Below are positions 16,484 to 25,373 of a DNA stretch of 64,000 nucleotides, piece after piece. The notes under the pieces were generated by a model. The model saw only the letters and a list, made by a program, of their open reading frames with translations. It ran no database searches and was not told the origin of the DNA. The DNA is taken from positions 62,001 through 126,000 of the forward strand of contig CAZMGV010000004.1 of assembly GCA_964565925.1 (NCBI GenBank), written 5' to 3'. The first letter of the stretch is position 1. Each line of letters opens with the position of its first letter. Both the position numbers and the translations under genes were made by a program. Origin of the DNA: CAZMGV01 sp964565925. GTDB taxonomy: Bacteria > JAGRBM01 > JAHCIT01.

Positions 16484-17647
16484 GTGGCATCGCTAGGCAC
16501 CCTGCTCGTAGACGCGGGGTTCATCACCCAGAAGCAGTTCGACGAGGCGCTTCAGAGCCAGGTGCTCTTTGGCGGCAGCATCGGCACGAACCTCATCGAA
16601 CTGGGCTACCTGGATGAGGACAAGCTGAGTCAGGCCCTCTCGAAACAGCTCGGTATCCCGACGGCACTCGCCGACCGGCTTGAAAAAATCCAGCCTGACG
16701 TCATCGCCACCATTCCGCAGAATCTTGCCCGCGAATACTATTCCGTCCCTTTCGCCAAGGACCGCGACGAACTGTCGGTCGCCATGGCCGACCCCAGGGA
16801 CCCGGTTGCGCTCCAGCAGCTGGCGCTGAAAACGGGCCTCAAGATCCGGCCCCATGTGGTGCCCGAAGTCCGTATCTCCTATTTGCTGGAAAAGTTTTAC
16901 GGCATCCGCCGCGAGCAGCGTTACCTGAGCATCGCCAAACCGGCTCAGGCGAAAACGGACACCGTTTCGTCGTCGCTCGCCTCGCAGATCAAGAGTTCCG
17001 CGGCCAACCCCGACGAAAAGCACGAGGCATTCGGCCGTGTCAGCTCGGGCAAGACGATCCCGCCCGCCCCGGTGGCGCCCCCGGTGCCCGAACAGCCCAA
17101 GGTTGAAGAGCCCGCCAGGGAGCCGGTGCCGCGCCCCCGGCGTATCACTCCGGCGGAACTGGCCGACATGGTGAAAAGCGTGAAATCGCGGGATGACATC
17201 GCCAACATCATTCTCGAATACACACAGGGGTACCTGAAGCGGGCCGTCCTGTTCGTCGTCAAGCGCGACATCGCCTTCGGATGGGCCGGCTTCGGCGACA
17301 AGATTTCGCCCGAGACCGTGCGCGGACTGATGCTCCCGCTCTCGCAGCCCTCGCTCTTCCAGCTCGTGTGGAAGAGCCACGGACACTATCTTGGAACCGT
17401 CGCCAGTTCGCCGATCAACAACCGCTTCTTCAGCGCCGTCGGCAACGTGAAGCCGCTCACAGTGATCGTGCTGCCGGTCCTGTACAACAACAGCCTGATC
17501 GCGCTCCTCTACGGAGACAACGGCGAGGGTAAAGGCGTCAGCGCCGGCCGGGCCGGGGACCTCCAGATTCTCACCACGCAGGTCGCCGCCGGTTTCGAAA
17601 TTCTCCTGAAGAACCTCCGGGAGACCCGTTCCACCTCGTCTTCGTAA
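16484..17647 (+). CDS. MshEN (GspE/PilB N-terminal) domain protein without ATPase
   Basis: At about 387 residues, residues 1-150 are a GspE/PilB N-terminal (MshEN) domain: LGTLLVDAGFITQKQFDEAL, IGTNLIELGYLDEDKLSQAL, PQNLAREYYSVPF and LSVAMADPRDPVAL. In homologues this module can bind c-di-GMP. A Pro-rich linker of about 60 residues follows. A C-terminal domain of about 170 residues ends in IVLPVLYNNSLIALLYGDN and looks GAF-like. The AAA+ ATPase of true secretion motors is absent. GTG 16484 puts LGTLL at the start and fits the promoter. Likely a cytosolic sensor or adaptor for type IV pili or secretion; this is inference. Confidence 0.75.
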   Translation: MASLGTLLVDAGFITQKQFDEALQSQVLFGGSIGTNLIELGYLDEDKLSQALSKQLGIPTALADRLEKIQPDVIATIPQNLAREYYSVPFAKDRDELSVAMADPRDPVALQQLALKTGLKIRPHVVPEVRISYLLEKFYGIRREQRYLSIAKPAQAKTDTVSSSLASQIKSSAANPDEKHEAFGRVSSGKTIPPAPVAPPVPEQPKVEEPAREPVPRPRRITPAELADMVKSVKSRDDIANIILEYTQGYLKRAVLFVVKRDIAFGWAGFGDKISPETVRGLMLPLSQPSLFQLVWKSHGHYLGTVASSPINNRFFSAVGNVKPLTVIVLPVLYNNSLIALLYGDNGEGKGVSAGRAGDLQILTTQVAAGFEILLKNLRETRSTSSS

Positions 17648-17666
17648 GACGTGGCGGCCCGTCCCC

Positions 17667-19016
17667 ATGCCCCGTGACTATCCCGAAACCCCCGTCATCT
17701 CGGTCGCCGACTTCGTCCGGCAGGTCAACGACGTGCTGCGGTCGGGAGTGCCCAGCGCCTGGGTCGAGGGCGAGATCTCCAGCTACAAGGTGTGGCCGAG
17801 CGGACATGCCTATTTCACCCTGAAAGACCGGGACGCCCTTCTGGAGTGCGTGATGTTCGCGCCGGGGCCCCGGTTCCTGAAATTCCAGCCGAAAGCGGGC
17901 CTCGCCGTACTCGTCCACGGCCGGCCCGACATCTACGCCCCCCGCGGACAGTTCAAGCTGGTCGTGGACCGGATCCTTCCGCAGGGCGAAGGACTCCTTC
18001 AGCTCCAGTTTCAGCAGCTCGTGGACCGTCTGAAAGCCGAGGGGCTGTTCGACGAGAAGTGGAAGCGCCCCATCCCCCCGATCCCGGAACGGATCGGCGT
18101 CGTCACCTCGGCGCGCGGCGCCGCAGTGAGGGACTTCCTGAGAACGCTGTTCAACCGCTGGCCGGCGGCGACGGTCGTGATTGCCGACAGCCCCGTGCAG
18201 GGCGAAGGGTCCGCCAGACGGATCGCCGCCGCACTTATCGATCTTGCCACTCACGGTGACGTCGACGTGATCGCGCTGGTGCGCGGCGGCGGGTCGCTCG
18301 AAGACCTGTGGGCCTTCAACGACGAGAATCTTGCCCGGGCCATCCGGTCTTCGCCGGTCCCCGTCGTTACCGGCGTCGGCCACGAAACTGACGTGACGAT
18401 CGCCGACTTTGCCGCCGACTTGAGGGCTTCGACACCCACGCAGGCGGCCATGATCCTCTCCCGCAACGTTACCGACGTGGTGGACGGCGTGAAGAAACGC
18501 CGGCAGGCCATGGCGCGCTCGCTTGCCGCCCGTCTGCAGGACCTGCGGCTCCGGGTGGTTTCGGCGCAGCGTCAGTTGGGCGACCCGAGACACCTGTTCA
18601 GCCGTCAGCGCCAGGAGGTGATTAATGCCCAGAACTATCTCGAAGACCGCCTCCGCGGGATTCTTGCCACGAGCCGCCGCCGGATCGAGCAGGCTGCGGG
18701 ACAGGTCGAAACGAACAACCCCCGCAACCGGCTGGTGAGGCAGGCGCGCCGGACCCGTGAACTACAGGAACAGCTCGTCCGGTCGGTAGACCGGATCCTT
18801 GCCGACCGGCGCACCCGTTTTACGGAACTTCCGGCGCGCCTTGACGCCATGAGCCCTCTCAAGGTTCTCTCCCGGGGTTACTCGGTGCTGACCACCCGCA
18901 ACGGACAGGCCGTGCGGGACGCCGCCGAAGTCACTCCCGGCGAACGGCTCACCGCCCGGCTCCACCGGGGAAAGCTCGAACTGGAAGTGAAGGAGCGCAA
19001 ACCGGAGCCTGCCTGA
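17667..19016 (+). CDS. xseA: Exodeoxyribonuclease VII large subunit
   Basis: The 449-residue catalytic subunit has an N-terminal OB fold (SAWVEGEISSYKVWPSGHAYFTLKD, quoted in part: WVEGEISS, GHAYFTLKD) and a nuclease core with RIGVVTSARGAAVRDF, DVIALVRGGGSLEDLWAFND, PVVTGVGHETDVTIADFAAD and STPTQAA. A long C-terminal coiled coil and SRGYSVLTT complete the family pattern. No xseB for the small subunit follows; ribF comes next, so the small subunit must lie elsewhere. Confidence 0.96.
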   Translation: MPRDYPETPVISVADFVRQVNDVLRSGVPSAWVEGEISSYKVWPSGHAYFTLKDRDALLECVMFAPGPRFLKFQPKAGLAVLVHGRPDIYAPRGQFKLVVDRILPQGEGLLQLQFQQLVDRLKAEGLFDEKWKRPIPPIPERIGVVTSARGAAVRDFLRTLFNRWPAATVVIADSPVQGEGSARRIAAALIDLATHGDVDVIALVRGGGSLEDLWAFNDENLARAIRSSPVPVVTGVGHETDVTIADFAADLRASTPTQAAMILSRNVTDVVDGVKKRRQAMARSLAARLQDLRLRVVSAQRQLGDPRHLFSRQRQEVINAQNYLEDRLRGILATSRRRIEQAAGQVETNNPRNRLVRQARRTRELQEQLVRSVDRILADRRTRFTELPARLDAMSPLKVLSRGYSVLTTRNGQAVRDAAEVTPGERLTARLHRGKLELEVKERKPEPA

Positions 19017-19034
19017 CAGGGACCGGCCGATACC

Positions 19035-19988
19035 GTGAAGGTCGCCAACGCCAAAAAGATCGGAACGCGGTTCTTCGAGCGGACCATTCTCGCCATCGGT
19101 AATTTCGACGGCGTCCACCGGGGCCACGACGCGATTCTCGAACAGGTGGTCCGCCTCTCGAAAGAAACCGGTGCGCCGTCTGTGATCTATACGTTCCAGC
19201 CGCATCCCCGGAAGGTGCTTTTCGGCCCCGACTCTACCCGGGTGCTGACCGACTTCGACACGAAGGTCCGCCTTCTCTCCCGGTTTGGCGTCGACTGGGT
19301 TGTGTGGGACGAGTTCACACGCGACTTCTCCGAACAGACGGCCGCCGATTTCGTCGAGCGTCGCCTCGTGAGCGTCTTTCACGTCTCGCACGTACTGCTG
19401 GGCTACGACAGCCACTTCGGCAAGGACCGCTCCGGCGGCGCCTCCGAGCTGATCGCGCTCGGCAGGAAGTTCAACTTTACCGTCGACCAGCTGGGGCCTG
19501 TACATGTGGGCGAGCGGCCGATCAGTTCAAGCTGGATACGCGAACGGATCGAAGCGGGTGACATACCCAAGGCCAACGACCTGCTCGGTTATCATTTCTT
19601 CCTGAACGGAATCGTCTGGCAGGGTGCACAGCGTGGACGGACGATCGGTTTCCCCACGGCCAACCTGCTTACCCAGGCGGAAATCCTGCCGGCAACCGGT
19701 GTCTACGCCACGCGGTCGCGAGTGGACGGCAAGGTTTACGACAGCGTTACCAACGTTGGCCGTAATCCGACCGTGTCCGGCGGCCCCGACAGCCCGCTCA
19801 GCATCGAGACCCATATCTTCGGCCTGAACGCTGACATATACGGCCGCCGGATCGACGTGATTTTCTACGAGAAGATCCGCGACGAACAGAAGTTCGCAGG
19901 TCTCGACGAACTGAAGGGCCAGATAGCCAGAGATTGCGAACGGGCCAATGCGATCCTGAAATCCGCCGCCCTGCCGGAGGACTTCTAG
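19035..19988 (+). CDS. ribF: Bifunctional riboflavin kinase / FAD synthetase RibF
   Basis: RibF makes FMN and then FAD. The 317-residue protein has the nucleotidyltransferase half with IGNFDGVHRGHD and VIYTFQPHPRKVLF, GYDSHFGKDRSGG and SSSWIRERIEAGD. Its flavokinase half has GRTIGFPTANL, TNVGRNPTVSG and IETHIFG. It starts with GTG, 18 bases after xseA. A cytosolic housekeeping gene. Confidence 0.96.
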   Translation: MKVANAKKIGTRFFERTILAIGNFDGVHRGHDAILEQVVRLSKETGAPSVIYTFQPHPRKVLFGPDSTRVLTDFDTKVRLLSRFGVDWVVWDEFTRDFSEQTAADFVERRLVSVFHVSHVLLGYDSHFGKDRSGGASELIALGRKFNFTVDQLGPVHVGERPISSSWIRERIEAGDIPKANDLLGYHFFLNGIVWQGAQRGRTIGFPTANLLTQAEILPATGVYATRSRVDGKVYDSVTNVGRNPTVSGGPDSPLSIETHIFGLNADIYGRRIDVIFYEKIRDEQKFAGLDELKGQIARDCERANAILKSAALPEDF

Positions 19989-19990
19989 CC

Positions 19991-20866
19991 ATGGCAAAAG
20001 CGAATCTGGCCGTGCTCGGTCACCCGGTAAGCCATTCCCTGAGCCCTGTTATGCATAACGCGGCTATCGAACATCTGGGGCTGTCGGACCGGTTTTACTA
20101 CTCGAAGCTGGAGGTCCTCCCCGAAAACCTGCCGCATTTTCTCGACCAGCTGCAACGGGATGACTTTGCCGGGGTGAACCTGACCGTACCCCTGAAAGAA
20201 GCCGGCTTTGACTACGCGCTGAAGACATTCGGAGCGGAAAGGATTTCACCCGTCTCCCTGCGTTCCAAAAGCGTGAACACGCTGGTGTTCCGCGGTTCAT
20301 CGGCACCCTTTGCCGACACCACCGACGGCACCGGCCTGTTCAACTATCTGGCGGACCGCCACGGCTTCGAGGTGAACGGGCGGTCGGTCTTGATCCTCGG
20401 TGCCGGCGGCACGGCCCGTTCCGTTCTGGCCGCAGCACTGGGTACCGCAGGCGACATTCACATCGCCAACCGGACCCCTGCAAAAGCTGATGCGATCTGC
20501 GCCGAATTCGAGGAGGCTGCAACTCCGGTAACGGCCTCCGGGCTCGATCCGAACGAGCTCGCTCATCCGGTTTCAAATGCCAGCGTCATCATCAATACGA
20601 CCAGCGCGGGGCTGGCCGGCGAGACGATTCACGGATTTCCCTGGGGCGAGGTGCGCGACAACTGTCTCGTATTCGACGCCATGTATGGCCGGGAGATTCC
20701 CTTCCTGACCGAAGCCCGAAAGCACCGCCTGAAAGCCGTCGACGGCCTCGGAATGCTGGTCCATCAGGGGGCGCTGGCGCTCTCCATGTGGACCGGGGTC
20801 TCCACCGCCAAGTTCATTGGCGTCATGTTTGAAGCCGCGCAGGACGAGCTTAATAAGCGCGGTTGA
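19991..20866 (+). CDS. aroE: Shikimate dehydrogenase AroE
   Basis: AroE reduces 3-dehydroshikimate with NADPH. The 291-residue protein has the substrate motif GHPVSHSLSPVMHNAAIEHLG, catalytic Lys in NLTVPLKEAGF, the NADP Rossmann loop LILGAGGTARSVLAAAL, NRTPAKAD, and the C-terminal DGLGMLVHQGALAL. ATG 19991 has GGAGG ten bases upstream; a longer frame from 19934 overlaps ribF and is not conserved-looking. It begins two bases after the ribF stop. Confidence 0.96.
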   Translation: MAKANLAVLGHPVSHSLSPVMHNAAIEHLGLSDRFYYSKLEVLPENLPHFLDQLQRDDFAGVNLTVPLKEAGFDYALKTFGAERISPVSLRSKSVNTLVFRGSSAPFADTTDGTGLFNYLADRHGFEVNGRSVLILGAGGTARSVLAAALGTAGDIHIANRTPAKADAICAEFEEAATPVTASGLDPNELAHPVSNASVIINTTSAGLAGETIHGFPWGEVRDNCLVFDAMYGREIPFLTEARKHRLKAVDGLGMLVHQGALALSMWTGVSTAKFIGVMFEAAQDELNKRG

Positions 20867-20925
20867 CCGATTTTTACGGGTCCCTTAGGGTGACTCCGGC
20901 AAGGGCTCCGGAAGCCCCGGAATTG

Positions 20926-23406
20926 ATGTCCGAAACACTTACGCAAAAGCTGTCCCGTGTATGGACCGGTCTGGTTTACAGATACCCGGGCACGATTTTT
21001 ATGGCCGTGCTGGCGTTCACGGTGCTGTGCGGCTGGTATGCGTCAGGTCTGCAACTGCGGACCGATTTCAAGGAACTGCTGCCCAAAAGCTCGCAGGCCG
21101 TGCGTGATTATGACCGCTACCGGGAGCGTGTCGGCGGGACCGGCAATTTCGTCATCGTCATCGAGAACAAGAACTTCGAGAAAGCCCGCCAGTATGTCGA
21201 CGCGGTCGTCGCGGCCCTGAACGCGCAGGTTCCGCCGGGCATCATCCGCCACATCGACTACAAGGTCACCGCCCAGAAGAAGTTCCTCGAGGAGAACAAG
21301 TATCTCTTTGTCAGCGTCGATGACCTGAACCGCGTCCACGACCGGTTGAAAACGAAGCTCGAGTGGGAGATCAAGTGCAAGAACCCCGCGTATTTCGACC
21401 TTGAGGGCGAATGCGAGAAAGACCCGGGGTTCGACTTCTCCGATATCGAGAAAAACTACTCCGGCAGCGGCCGCAAATATTCCAAATACCGGGACGACTA
21501 CTACACCTCCGCTGAAGGCGACCTGATGGCCATTCTTGTAAAGCCGTCGGGCGACGGCGCCAAAGTCCAGGAGGTCGCGAAGTTTCTCAAGACCGTCGAT
21601 CCGGTGATCCGGTCCGTAGATCCGGCAAAATTCGACCCTTCCATTCACATCCAGTACACAGGCGCGTTCACGGGGCCCTACGAAGAGTACAAGATCATGC
21701 GGCACGACATTTCGTCGACCGCACTGCTTTGCACAGTCCTCATCCTTGCGTCGCTCGTGATCTATTACCGCCGGTTCCGGACGATCTATTTCATCTTTGC
21801 GGGCGCGATCTTCGGACTGACCTGGATGTTCGCCCTGACCATGGCGACCTACGGGTTCCTGAATTCGGTCTCGGCGTTCCTGGGCACCATCGTGCTCGGC
21901 AACGGTATCAACAACGCAATCATCTACGTCGCCCGCTATCTGGAAGAACGCCGTGGCGGAAAGGACCTCCGTGACGCGCTGGAAATCGCCATGGCGACAA
22001 CCTTCCGCGCGACCTTCGTGGCGGCCTTCACCACCGCGGCGGCCTATGCGGCCCTGTATCTCTCGCACATGCAGGGCCACCGGCAGTTCGGAGTCATCGG
22101 GTCCTTCGGCATGGCTGCCTGCTGGCTGGCGACCTACCTGGCCCTGCCGCCGCTCATCTGCCTGGTCGAAAAGGTGAAACCGATCGACGCCGAGGAGTTC
22201 CGCGAAGAGAAGCTCCACATCGGGGACCGCATCTACTCCATGATTCAGGGGAAGCCTGTCGCCTGGCTCGCCAGCGGCGCTATTGTGACGCTGGCTGGTG
22301 CCATCTGCCTCGTCCTTTTCCTCAAGGACCCGTGGGAAGAAGACTTCACGAAGATCCGCTCCGCCTCGTCGGTCAAATCGGGTCATCAGCACGCCAACCG
22401 GATGATCATGGACCGGATCTTCGACCTGTCGCTGACCCCTGCGGTAATCCTGCTGGACGACCCCAAGGACGGCGCGGCGGTGACCGCCGCGCTGGAGAAG
22501 ATCAGGGCGCAGCCCGATTCGATCATCGACGCGGTCCGCTACTCGGGCAATATCCTGCCCGACCGGCAGGAGGAAAAGATCGAAATCCTCGGCCGCATCC
22601 GCAAGCTGCTCGAAGGGCAGGCGCTCAAGTTCCTGACGGCCGACCAGCAGAAGGAAGTGGAGCGGATCAAGAACTCCTTCAGCCTGAAACCAGTGGCGCT
22701 CGCCGACATTCCGGACGAGGTTGTCCGAAATTTCCGTGAGCGTGACGGCTCGCTCGACAAGCTCGTCTACGTATTCCCCAACAACAAGCGGGAACTGTCC
22801 CAGAAAAAGAACCTTGAGGCTTTTGTCGCGGCGACACGCGAAATCCGGCTGCCTGACGGCCGCATGATCACCTCCGCCAGCGAGCAGACTCTGGTGCTCG
22901 ACACCATCAATCTGACCATCGAAACGGCTCCCAAGGTCATTCTCCTGTCCTATGTAGCGGTATTCCTGCTGGTCTGGATGACCTTCCCGACGATCCGGGC
23001 GACGCTGACCTTAATGCTCTCGCTGAGCACCGCACTGATCATGATTTTCGTCGGATTCTACGGCCTCGAGGAGAAGCTGACCTTCTTCAACTTCATCGCC
23101 CTGCCCCTCACCATGGGCATCGGTATCGACTACGGGACCAATATCTACAACCGTTACGAGCTGGACGGACACGGTTCGATCAAGGAACTGCTGAGAACGA
23201 CCGGAGGCGCGGTGCTCCTGTGTTCCCTCACGACCCTGATCGGCTATGTGTCGCTGCTGATCGCCAACAACCAGATGCTCGTCTATTTCGGCTGGCTCTG
23301 CCTGATCGGCGAGGTCACAACGGTCGTCACCGCCGTGGTCCTGCTGCCCGCCTACCTCTTGTGGCGCGAACGAAAAGTGACAAGTATCAGTTCCGCCCGG
23401 GACTAG
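20926..23406 (+). CDS. RND/MMPL superfamily exporter
   Basis: This 826-residue protein of the HAE3/MMPL type has two halves, each a membrane helix, a soluble loop and five more helices. Typical pieces are LRTDFKELLPKSSQAVRDYD, the TM cluster after DISSTALLCTVLILASLVIYY, LGNGINNAIIYVARYLEERR, and in the second half LPLTMGIGIDYGTNIYNRYE. Members move lipids, hopanoids or pigments across or out of the inner membrane. The substrate is not evident. ATG 20926 is chosen; a TTG at 20863 overlapping aroE by 4 bases is an alternative. Confidence 0.88.
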   Translation: MSETLTQKLSRVWTGLVYRYPGTIFMAVLAFTVLCGWYASGLQLRTDFKELLPKSSQAVRDYDRYRERVGGTGNFVIVIENKNFEKARQYVDAVVAALNAQVPPGIIRHIDYKVTAQKKFLEENKYLFVSVDDLNRVHDRLKTKLEWEIKCKNPAYFDLEGECEKDPGFDFSDIEKNYSGSGRKYSKYRDDYYTSAEGDLMAILVKPSGDGAKVQEVAKFLKTVDPVIRSVDPAKFDPSIHIQYTGAFTGPYEEYKIMRHDISSTALLCTVLILASLVIYYRRFRTIYFIFAGAIFGLTWMFALTMATYGFLNSVSAFLGTIVLGNGINNAIIYVARYLEERRGGKDLRDALEIAMATTFRATFVAAFTTAAAYAALYLSHMQGHRQFGVIGSFGMAACWLATYLALPPLICLVEKVKPIDAEEFREEKLHIGDRIYSMIQGKPVAWLASGAIVTLAGAICLVLFLKDPWEEDFTKIRSASSVKSGHQHANRMIMDRIFDLSLTPAVILLDDPKDGAAVTAALEKIRAQPDSIIDAVRYSGNILPDRQEEKIEILGRIRKLLEGQALKFLTADQQKEVERIKNSFSLKPVALADIPDEVVRNFRERDGSLDKLVYVFPNNKRELSQKKNLEAFVAATREIRLPDGRMITSASEQTLVLDTINLTIETAPKVILLSYVAVFLLVWMTFPTIRATLTLMLSLSTALIMIFVGFYGLEEKLTFFNFIALPLTMGIGIDYGTNIYNRYELDGHGSIKELLRTTGGAVLLCSLTTLIGYVSLLIANNQMLVYFGWLCLIGEVTTVVTAVVLLPAYLLWRERKVTSISSARD

Positions 23407-23478
23407 CCTGTGCTACCCGGATAGCTAGAATAAGACCCGTCTGAAAACGGCGATTTCGACTGATAAGGGAAGCTAACG

Positions 23479-25320
23479 ATGGACCTTCAACGCGCAGTGT
23501 TCGGTATGTGGAACGGCGGCCATTTCCTCCATTTCGGCGAGGATATCGGCGTCCAGCGGCTGAAAGACCTGATCCGCAAGTCCTATGACCTGGGTATCCG
23601 GACCTTTGTCACGGCCGATGTCTACGGCGAAGGCGAATCAGACACCATCGCCGGCGAGGTACTGAAACAGTACCCCCGCGACAGCTACTGCCTCGTGGGC
23701 GGTATCGGGCACGATTTCATTAAAGGCGAGCGTCAGGGCGAAAAGGGCTACCCCCGGTTCACCGATCCGGCCCTGCGCCCGGCTTCCGAATTCGGCAGCT
23801 ATATCCAGTCAGCGGTCGAGGCGTCGCTCAAGCGGTGCCAGACGGACCATTTCGACCTGCTGTTCCTGCACAACCCCGACCACACGGGCTACACGAGCGC
23901 CTCCGTCTGGGACGCCATGTCGAAAGTGAAGGCCGACGGCAAGACCCGCATGCTGGGACTGGCGCCGGGACCGGCCAACGGGTTCACGCTCGACATCATC
24001 AACTGCTTCGAGAAATACGGCGACCGGATCGACTGGGCCATGATCATCCTGAACCCGCTCGAGCCCTGGCCGGGAAGTTATGCTTTCAAGGCGGCCAAAC
24101 AGTTCAACATCAAGGTTCTCACCCGCGTGGTGGACTACGGCGGCCTGTTCCACGGCTATATCAAGCCGAACCACAAGTTCCCCCGCACAGACCACCGGGC
24201 GTTCCGCCCGGCCGGCTGGGTCGAGGAAGGGCTGAAGAAGATCGAGCTGATGAGGCCGATCGCCGAGCGGCACAACCTGTCCCTGCTCCAGTTCGCCTGC
24301 CAGTGGACGCTGGGGCATGACCCGGTCGAAGCCTGCGTGCCTACGCTGCTCCAGGAGGCCGGCCCGACGGCGGTCCCGGTCGAAGTGCAGCTGGAAGATC
24401 TGGCCAAACTGCCGCAGAAGAAGCTGCTCTCCCCGGAAGAGGTCCGTGAAATCACCACCATCGGCGACAACAAGGGCTGCATGTCGCTCAAGGGCGGTTC
24501 GCGCCAGTACAACGGCCCTGCGCAGGCGGACCAGTGGGCGATCACCCCGGAACTGGAATCCGTCGCCAAGCGGTGGGGGTACGAACCCGACCGCGACTTC
24601 TATTACGCCGGCGATCCGCGCGACATGCGCGAGCGCGGCATGCCCGTGCGCGGCACCCCGCAGCTCATGGACCGCCGCCTCTATGTCCAGCTCCAGTGCT
24701 TTACCGGTGCCAACGGCGCCGGTTCGCTCGTGGAAGCGCTCAAGAAGAGCGGCCTCGAATCGGTCCTTTATGCCAGCGTGAACGACCCCCACGGCGTGGG
24801 CGTGCTGATCCTCTCCGAAGACGAGAACACGTTCGTCACGGCCGCCCGGGACCTGTTCAACAGCGAGCCGTTCTCCAAGCTCAAGCAGATCCCCGAATTC
24901 ACCATGTTCGGCCGGACCTACGGCAGCGGCCGCGAGGCCGAACTCGAAGACTGGCTGCTGCGCCACGCGCGGCGGAACGCCATGAACGCGAACAGTCCGT
25001 GGGCCGTCTGGTACCCGCTGCGCCGCAAGGGTATATTCTACAAGCTGCCGGACGCCGAACAGGGCAAGATCCTGTTCGAGCACGGGGTGATCGGCCGCAA
25101 CTACGGCGCCGCCGGGCTGGCCAACGACATCCGGCTGGAATCGTTCGGCATCGACCAGGACGACAACGAATTCGTCATCGGTCTGGTCGGTCCGAAGCTG
25201 CAGCCCCTGTCCCGGCTCATAAAGGATATGCGTTCTACTACCCAGACCGCCGAGTATATGGACAAACTGGGCCCATTCTTCGTCGGAAAAGCGCTCTTTC
25301 AGTCGGGAATTAAGGCGTAA
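23479..25320 (+). CDS. Aldo/keto reductase - chlorite dismutase/HemQ-like fusion protein
   Basis: This 613-residue protein joins two folds. Residues 1-280 are an aldo/keto reductase barrel: LGIRTFVTADVYGEGESDT (Asp and Tyr of the tetrad), DLLFLHNPDHTGY (the His), ARL-like cores later. The strand that normally carries the catalytic Lys reads YCLVGGIGHDF, so Lys seems lost. Residues about 385-613 are a chlorite-dismutase family domain with WYPLRRKGIFYKLPDAEQG (Tyr 512), LFEHGVIGRNYG (proximal heme His 535), DDNEFVIGLVG and MDKLGPFFVGKAL. That pattern resembles coproheme decarboxylase HemQ more than true chlorite dismutase. AAGGGAAG precedes the ATG. Likely a cytosolic heme- or redox-related enzyme; the reaction is unknown. 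Confidence 0.82.
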   Translation: MDLQRAVFGMWNGGHFLHFGEDIGVQRLKDLIRKSYDLGIRTFVTADVYGEGESDTIAGEVLKQYPRDSYCLVGGIGHDFIKGERQGEKGYPRFTDPALRPASEFGSYIQSAVEASLKRCQTDHFDLLFLHNPDHTGYTSASVWDAMSKVKADGKTRMLGLAPGPANGFTLDIINCFEKYGDRIDWAMIILNPLEPWPGSYAFKAAKQFNIKVLTRVVDYGGLFHGYIKPNHKFPRTDHRAFRPAGWVEEGLKKIELMRPIAERHNLSLLQFACQWTLGHDPVEACVPTLLQEAGPTAVPVEVQLEDLAKLPQKKLLSPEEVREITTIGDNKGCMSLKGGSRQYNGPAQADQWAITPELESVAKRWGYEPDRDFYYAGDPRDMRERGMPVRGTPQLMDRRLYVQLQCFTGANGAGSLVEALKKSGLESVLYASVNDPHGVGVLILSEDENTFVTAARDLFNSEPFSKLKQIPEFTMFGRTYGSGREAELEDWLLRHARRNAMNANSPWAVWYPLRRKGIFYKLPDAEQGKILFEHGVIGRNYGAAGLANDIRLESFGIDQDDNEFVIGLVGPKLQPLSRLIKDMRSTTQTAEYMDKLGPFFVGKALFQSGIKA

Positions 25321-25373
25321 ACAAAGGTCTGCATATTCCCTGACCGGCGGAAAAGTCCTAGACTTGCCGCGTC

